DNA of 64,000 nucleotides, from NCBI GenBank assembly GCA_028023455.1, contig JAQFVV010012402.1, forward strand, positions 10,148,292 to 10,212,291. The letters run 5' to 3'. Every line of letters starts with the position of its first letter. Within the stretch, counting starts at the first letter, position 1. Of the stretch, positions 58,657 through 64,000 are shown piece by piece. A program made the translations under genes and the position numbers. The notes under the pieces were generated by a model. That model made no database searches, had not been told where the DNA came from, and saw only the letters and a program-made list of their open reading frames with translations. Origin of the DNA: Epiperipatus broadwayi. Its lineage: Eukaryota; Onychophora; Udeonychophora; Euonychophora; Peripatidae.

Positions 58657-59183
58657 CAGTGTTCTTCAACCCTTGGTCCATGGCCCGGTGCCGGGCCGCG
58701 GAACTTTTCTGCAGGTCCGTGTGGTAGACCGACAGTAAAAAGTTTGTAATAATAAATAATAAGAGTTTAAACTTTTAATTAATATAGCCAATTTTTATTT
58801 ATTTTTTCATCTCATTTTTACCCAATTAAAAAAAAAGAAAACAGAACGAAAACAAAATCTAATCAATCATTCATAAATTAATTTGTTTTTCTAGTTATCA
58901 CAGATGTTTGGGGGGGGGGGGGTAGAAATAAATTTTTTATTACTTTTCTAAAAAAAATTTTAAAAAAAGTTTATTATTATATAAACTCCATATATATATA
59001 TAACTTTATTTTATATATTTAACATTGTTGTTTTGATCAGTTATAACAATTATGTTTATTTTTAAGAAAATTTATCTATAGATTTCTGCCGGTCTGTGAA
59101 ATCTTATCCTTATTTTTGCTGGTCCGCGGAACCTTATCCTTATTTTTACCGGTCTGCAGGTGTGAAAAGGTTGAAGACCACTG
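58657..59183. mobile_element. Nonautonomous hAT transposon, 527 bp
   Basis: Starts CAGTGTTCTTCAACCC and ends GGTTGAAGACCACTG, imperfect inverted repeats of the common hAT type CAGTGGTTCTCAACC. A perfect 8-bp duplication, TTCTAGAC, flanks it, as expected of the superfamily. The subterminal regions are GC-rich (GGCCCGGTGCCGGGCCGCGG on the left). On the right a motif of the form CGGTCTG/CTGGTCCG plus 'aatcttatccttatttttg' is repeated three times. A 12-G run lies at 58911-58922. There is no transposase frame, so it must have been moved by a hAT enzyme encoded elsewhere. The intact duplication implies that this is one of the younger insertions in the window. Confidence 0.95.
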
Positions 59184-59191
59184 TTCTAGAC
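59184..59191. repeat. Right 8-bp target-site duplication of the hAT element
   Basis: TTCTAGAC, identical to 58649-58656. Confidence 0.9.
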
Positions 59192-59617
59192 CATCTAAAA
59201 ACAAAGTATTTGTTTATTAAAAATAATAAAAAACCCGGGTGGAATGAAAAAAAAACTTTAGTGGTTTACTGTCACCGCCAAAAAAAAAAAAAAAAAAAAC
59301 TGGTTGAAAAAAAAAAAAAAAATTTTAACAAAATATTATGTAAAAAAAAAAATTTTGGTGGTTTACCGTCACCTACGAAAAAATAATAAAAACCAGTTGA
59401 AAAAAAAATAAATCTTTTACTGTAATATTATGTAAACAAACAGATGGCCCGTGAATTGGTATATTGATGTGAATTAGACAAAAAAGAGCGCCATAAGATG
59501 GTAGGGTTTAGTATTCATACTACTATTAAATAATCAATCTTTATAGCATATGCTAATGAATGAGAGAAAAACAGCCCAATCACTGTTGTATTGGGAAAGA
59601 GACCAAATTCCAGATAG

Positions 59618-60225
59618 TTATGGATTTTCTCAAAAGAAGATGAAAATAAAATTTGATAATGATGAGTTTAGTTAACAATTATAAATACCTTGGTCAGATT
59701 ATTACTACAGATGGAAACATAATGGATGAAATTAATCATATAATTAAATGTAGTTGAAGTGCTTGTAGTAGAAATAACAGAATATTAAAAGAAAACATGC
59801 CAAGGTGTTTGAAAAGGAAGGTTTTTAATAAATGTGTTAAGAGTTTTTATTTATGAATCTGAGACTTATACACTTAACAGAAAAACAGTACAGAGACTTC
59901 AGACCAATCAAGGAAGTATGTAGAGAAGAAGGGATGAAAATGAAATGCATGAGTATAAGAACAAACAGGTGTTATTAATATCATTGAAAGAATTAAGAGA
60001 CTGAAGTGGAGTTGGGCTGAATATATTGCTAGAAGAGATAATAGTAAATGGATAGTTCAGATCTTCAATCTGATTTCAAGATATTCTAAAAGACTTAGAA
60101 GGAGACCACACATGAGATGGATGAAATAAGATAGTTTATGGGGGAAAGAAAGGCTAGTGATTGGAAAAGATGGATTGAACTTGGAGAAATTTGATAATGG
60201 TTGAAAATGATGATTATGATTATCA
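59618..60225 (+). mobile_element. RTE LINE 3'-end copy, decayed
   Basis: Starts abruptly at 'tggattttctcaaaagaaga' (element position about 16990) and follows the intact element through TATAAATACCTTGGTCAGAT, GATGGAAACATAATGGATGA, 'gagacttatacacttaacag', CAGTACAGAGACTTCAGACC, 'ggagttgggctga' and 'gacttagaaggagacc'. It ends 'tttgataatggttgaaaatgatgattatgatt' in the family's simple-repeat tail. Stops and indels throughout. Confidence 0.9.
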
Positions 60226-60251
60226 TGTACTATAGCCTGCTATAGTTCTCT

Positions 60252-60701
60252 TTATTATCATCACAATTATTAAACCTCTGCAAGATGAATGACTGTCCAA
60301 TTTTAATCCATTTTTTCTAATCGAAACCTCTCTTCTACATTCTTTCAACAAACTTATTTTATTTTATCTATTCTAACACTTTAATAATTTATTGAAGTAC
60401 AATTTACGACTTTAAACTGTTCTTCTGTTATTATTTTGTTTAGCAATTTGTCCAGTTCAGTTCTATTTCAGTTTCTTGCTTCATCTAATGTAAATGAGAC
60501 TTGGTTTTCTCTTATTATGTATTTCAGTTTTTTACCTCTAACATGCATTTCTCCATTCTTTATTGAGTGGTCTGAACTCTTTGTATTGTTCTTCTGATAG
60601 GTATCCAAGTCTCATATCCATATCTGAGAACTGGTAAAATACATATTAAAAACATTTCTATTCAAATACTTAGGCATATTTCTCTTTTAATACTAATAAC
60701 T
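60252..60701 (-). mobile_element. RTE LINE 3'-end copy, decayed, opposite strand
   Basis: In reverse complement it follows the element from 'aaaagagaaatatgcctaag' (about 17155) through 'ttaccagttct', 'gagacttggatacctatcag', AGTTCAGACCACTCAATAAA and 'ttggacagtc-ttcatcttgca', to a 'taattgtgatgataat' tail at 60252. With the copy ending at 60225 it forms two LINE tails facing each other, 26 bp apart. Confidence 0.85.
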
Positions 60702-61320
60702 GAAATACAGGCTTATTATATACCTGTCAATATATGTAATGTATAGGATATATGAGCACAGACTTTCACATGACCCACCACTCTCCACTCTATCTCATAA
60801 CACTAATACACTTAAACATATATATATATTGAAAAGATAAATAATCACCAATATACGTATTTCATGCTAAACCAGCAATCATCAGTCGGTCCAGACCCAT
60901 ATATGCAATAAGTGCTCAGATACATATTAAGATAGCCAATCTTCATACTTTAATGGGCAGGCTCCAATCCACTCCACACTCCAACTCTTCAACTGTCCAT
61001 CCAATTGAACATCTGATGATGGAACACTCAAAGGCCACCCTGAGGCCAAGATTCTCATCATACCATGTTGACCTAAAGTCAATCTGATCTCTCATAAACA
61101 GGGTATAATCTATTTAATACATATATGAGGGATGGGCAGACATCTCTACAATGGAATAACTGAAATACAGGCTTATTATATACCTGTATCAATATATGTA
61201 ATATATAGGGTATATGAGCACAGACTTTTACACAACCCACCACTCTATACTCTATCTCACAACACTAATATACTTGAACATTTCTATTTTACAAAGAACA
61301 TATTCCTAATATACATTTTT
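60702..61320. repeat. Interspersed repeat family B, longer copy with a direct duplication of its end
   Basis: CTGAAATACAGGCTTATTAT with following sequence to 'gagcacagactttcacatgaccc' at 60702-60835 recurs at about 61160-61285, a 455-bp offset. Between them is the family core: AAAAGATAAATAATCACCAA, 'catgctaaaccagcaatcatcagtcggtccag', 'gatagccaatcttca' and 'actttaatgggcaggct'. The same core is at 62085-62240 and 21780. The direct end duplication could be a tandem dimer or short LTR-like ends. Confidence 0.65.
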
Positions 61321-62049
61321 TTTTTAAAATTCTTTGCTCTGCCTCATTTCTGACATCATTGCCAAATTTATTCACCACACTTTCACCTTCATTCATTTTC
61401 CAAAATCTCATGTGATAATTGTAAGACATTTGATGTGATCAAAAGAATTTTGTATATCCATATAAAAATCCTCAATTTTTCATCACAATGGCAACTTGTT
61501 GAAGCTTAAACTTGGATTATTTACATTAAGTTGAGAAATTAATCTTGCCACAATCTCTGTATATTATTTATTAGGACTGTCAAATATGGTATTTTGGAAT
61601 AAGTCAAAAAGAGATTAGACAATGATATGTATGTTCAGAAAGATAATCTAAAAGAAAATGATCTAAATATCCTCTTTGTTATATAAATAGAATTGTATCT
61701 ATGTTCATGAATTTTCTTGTATTAAAAAATAGTAATACTAGGTAGAACAGGTAGATTTATTTTAATTAGAAAATGTAAGTATTTAGAGATCTAAGTTCCA
61801 ATGCTTGAATCTAACTATTTTACAAAGTCTCAATATTTGATTTTTTTTTTCAGAAAAAAAAACAAGAAAAAAAACTGGTTGTATATAATCATTTATAATT
61901 TATGTCTGTTTTTTATTTAGTGTGTTGTTGGAAATAATATTAATAAATTTTTGTTAATTCACGATTTGAATTCACTAATTTTGTCATTTTGCTAATTGTT
62001 CTTAGAGGGAATTTATAACCCAGATTTTTAAGCTCTTTTTAGTCATCCA
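61321..62049. other. AT-rich sequence, no gene recognised
   Basis: Nothing assigned; a poly-T/CAG at 61843-61854 followed by A-runs is not a convincing exon border. Confidence 0.5.
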
Positions 62050-62420
62050 TTGCATCCTGTACAACTGATGCACATGATCACATACATGTGAAAAAGATAA
62101 ATGATCTCTAATATAGTATTTTGTGTGGAACAAATACTCATCAGTTCATCTGGATCGATGTCTCCCACACCCACATATAATCAGTGTGCACTTTATATTA
62201 AGATAGCATATCTTCAAACTTTAATGGACAGGCTTCAGTTTTCTCAGCTCTCCAACTCTTCAGCTATCCATATCATTGAAAATCTAATGATGGCATGTCC
62301 AAATCCCTTGATTTCCAATTTCGATGTCACACCCATGTTGATTGAGCACTGATTATTTGTCTATATGTGTGGGAGATGATGATTCAGAATAGAAATTTAT
62401 TTTTTTCACATGTATGTGGT
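62050..62420. repeat. Interspersed repeat family B, copy with inverted ends
   Basis: The left arm CACATACATGTGAAAAAGAT (62077) and 'tgtctcccacac' (62160) are mirrored by 'gtgtgggagatgatgattc' (62366) and TTTTTTTCACATGTATGTGG (62401). The core matches 60840-61060 (for example 'taagatagcatatcttcaaactttaatggacaggctt'). Confidence 0.75.
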
Positions 62421-62878
62421 TATGTGTAGTTGTTATATATGATGGAGTGAATGACTGAAGGGATTTTGAAGGTCTGGGTTCAAATCGCCTCTAATTATAT
62501 CTAACTTAAGTATATACTAATATTTAAATATTAATTGTTCTTTGCAAATATAAAATAATAATAGAATGTAATTATGTTTAGAAATTTTTGCATAGTTATT
62601 GATGCTTATGAATGCTACTTAATCTCCAGATTAATTTGTACATGATAAATTCATTTTTTTAATGAAAAAAGTGGTCAGTTTAATATTAGATGTGTAGTAG
62701 TGTTAGTTAAGTAAGAACATTTGTAGTAAAAAAAAATAGCATGTATTTTAGAACGCATTAATACATTTTCTACTGAAATTAGAAGAAATTTTTTTTATCT
62801 GAATCTTGGTATATTAAATAAAAGATTTGAAAAAGCAAAAATTTTTGGAAAAGAGTAATTTAAGAATAAGGTATTATG
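62421..62878. other. AT-rich sequence with a box-B-like site
   Basis: GGGTTCAAATCGCC at 62477-62490 resembles a Pol III box B, but no matching anticodon arm is evident. No gene was recognised. Confidence 0.4.
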
Positions 62879-63062
62879 TTCACATGATCACCATTCTTTA
62901 TGATTTCACAAGCCGTTTTTCACAGAAGCTCCTCACTGATGAAAGCCACAAGCTAGAAACTAGTCTGGGGATATTGGATGAGTATGCACTACATAGTGAT
63001 TTTATGCACAAACCTTCTTGCATTTACTGATTACTCTGGCTTGCTGTATGGAAAGTTTTGCC
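62879..63062. repeat. MITE-like family C, copy 3 (inverted, internally deleted)
   Basis: Reverse-complement match to the copies at 25775 and 44594. It begins TTCACATGATCACCATTCTT (the family end), then 'cactgatgaaagccacaagctagaaactagt', 'gatattggatgagta', 'gattactctggcttgc' and ends 'ctgtatggaaagttttgcc'. About 170 bp are missing relative to the 355-bp form. Confidence 0.82.
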
Positions 63063-64000
63063 TCCGTGAAAATATTATGTTACTTATGAGAATGCTCCAA
63101 ATTGAAACATAGGGAGCAATTTCTAGATTATTTATATAGAAATGAAAATGTCTGAGAAAATTTTTTTTTAGAGAAAAAAAAAATCAAATTATTTACATAG
63201 ATTATGGATTTAATGAGTAGATTGAGAAGAGGAGTAAGTAAACTGGATAGTTTTCTCTCAATTTCCAGTAACAAAGGATTAATATATGTAATAAAAAACC
63301 AAAAAACTCAGAGGGGATTCTTGTAGAATGAAATTATTAGTAGATATTGTAGGAAATATTTTATTGTTTAATAATAAATTGGATTTGCCTATTAAAAAGC
63401 AAAATTTATATAGCAACGATAAAAAAATATTGATTGTAGGAGTAATTCTAAAAGTTTACTCACAGAGACCAGTCACAGAGTCTAAAGTAATTGCATATGG
63501 GACTGATCTTTTGGATTTTAATTATTTTGAATAGCTATAAAAATAGAAAATATTTTCTTGATATAAATTGTAATTGAGAGATTAAAAGAATTACTGATTG
63601 AATTTTATACTTTATCAAACATTTTATTCTTTTTATAAAAGGAGATAATATTGGACCAGGTCTAAATTATTATGGAATAGATGAGAATATCTTTTTTTTT
63701 AAAAAAAAACTATGACTAAGTAAAATCAATCATTTATATATATTTGGGTAGAAAAACAAGAAAATTTTGAAAAATAGAAGTCAATATGAACTTCTAATAG
63801 CCACATTTTGTAATAGAATTAATAGTTTCACAGTAATCAAAGAGAAAGTAGAAGCACTGGATGGTAAAGTGAATTTACTTTTGGATGTAAAATAAATAAA
63901 AAAATATTGTAAAATATCTTTTCTCATAATGAAGTTTAAATCTATGAGGATTGAAGAGGATACAAATTTTTAGGTTTATGAAGGTAATCCACAACTATGT
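63063..64000. other. AT-rich sequence to the window end
   Basis: A 68-codon open frame at 63328-63534 is less AT-biased in amino-acid content than its surroundings, but shows no motif and no continuity with the kinase. Nothing else is recognised. Confidence 0.4.

Larger units (their letters stand above)
57950..59445. repeat. A-rich tandem array with units of roughly 100-130 bp
   Basis: Recurring segments are 'aaagcaaaccaacacc', 'accatctaaaaacaaagt', a 'ttattaaaaa' run, 'ggtttaccgt' and TAATATTATGTAAACAAA, with long A-runs between. Examples start near 58400, 58495, 58630/59192 and 59345. C-runs (58415-58424) and A-runs (59280-59299) have expanded locally. The hAT at 58657 interrupts one unit. 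Confidence 0.65.
56691..59617. mobile_element. Long-terminal-inverted-repeat DNA element with a tandem-repeat interior
   Basis: The left arm contains TTATCTGGAGTTTGGTATCT (56691), 'gcccaatacaacaat', GTATATGCTATAAAGATTGA (56750), and, after about 260 bp of extra sequence with T-runs, CTGAACCCTACCATCTGATG (57043) and CACATCAATATACCATT. The right arm, read in reverse from 59617, has CTATCTGGAATTTGGTCTCT, 'cccaatacaaca', 'atgctataaagattgatt', CTAAACCCTACCATCTTATG and CACATCAATATACCAATT. The shared arms total about 140-170 bp. Between 57950 and 59445 lies an A-rich tandem array; 57150-57900 is unassigned. No transposase was identified. A Mutator-like or other long-TIR nonautonomous element is possible. 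The right arm abuts a LINE fragment. Confidence 0.75.

Noticed and set aside
62404-62490. tRNA gene around the box-B-like GGGTTCAAATCGCC
   Set aside because: No anticodon stem-loop or acceptor stem can be drawn upstream at the right distance.
1-64000. CRISPR arrays, operons, phage or plasmid functions
   Set aside because: Spliced kinase exons, LINE, Penelope-like and hAT elements show eukaryotic nuclear DNA; the tandem repeats have none of the regular repeat-spacer pattern of CRISPR.

Overview
The window is eukaryotic nuclear DNA from a metazoan. It is very AT-rich (about one quarter G+C by eye, not computed). The only host gene I can support is one spliced protein kinase on the plus strand, assigned to the NEK9 (NimA-related kinase 9) branch. 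Six exons between 22667 and 53679 encode kinase subdomains II to about IX. All have GT/AG borders and compatible phases. The exon with the glycine-rich loop and the exons for the C-lobe end and RCC1 repeats were not found and may lie outside the window. Introns range from 238 bp to 20 kb. The repeat mix (RTE-type LINE, Penelope-like element, hAT relics, abundant foldback elements) and long AT-rich introns fit an invertebrate such as an arachnid, mollusc or cnidarian. The sequence does not decide the species.

Layout. 1-6104: a minus-strand LTR retrotransposon with long LTRs at both ends and only a decayed gag between them; its left LTR runs off the window start. 6105-14560: noncoding AT-rich DNA with one tandem-plus-inverted foldback array (11455-12480). 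14666-17650: a nearly complete RTE-type LINE (endonuclease plus reverse transcriptase) broken by two frameshifts and a late stop. 17808-18740: another tandem-plus-inverted repeat. 22667-53679: the kinase gene. Its introns hold a 355-bp inverted-repeat (MITE-like) family, a hAT with a partial GTF2IRD2/ZBED-like transposase (27720-28766), a Penelope-like element with GIY-YIG endonuclease inside inverted ends (29001-30978), several hairpin elements, a tRNA-Val-like relic and LINE 3' fragments. 53680-64000: further intron or downstream DNA, with a 0.5-kb foldback, a 2.9-kb long-inverted-repeat element containing a tandem array split by a hAT with a perfect 8-bp target duplication, two LINE 3' fragments and several copies of two interspersed repeat families.

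None of the element genes looks intact, so the window is best read as part of one large kinase gene enlarged by successive insertions. I found no CRISPR array, operon or other prokaryotic-type system, and no clearly new protein-coding system. The least explained material is the set of repeats that share one design, direct copies followed by an inverted copy, and the inverted-repeat element with a satellite-like interior.
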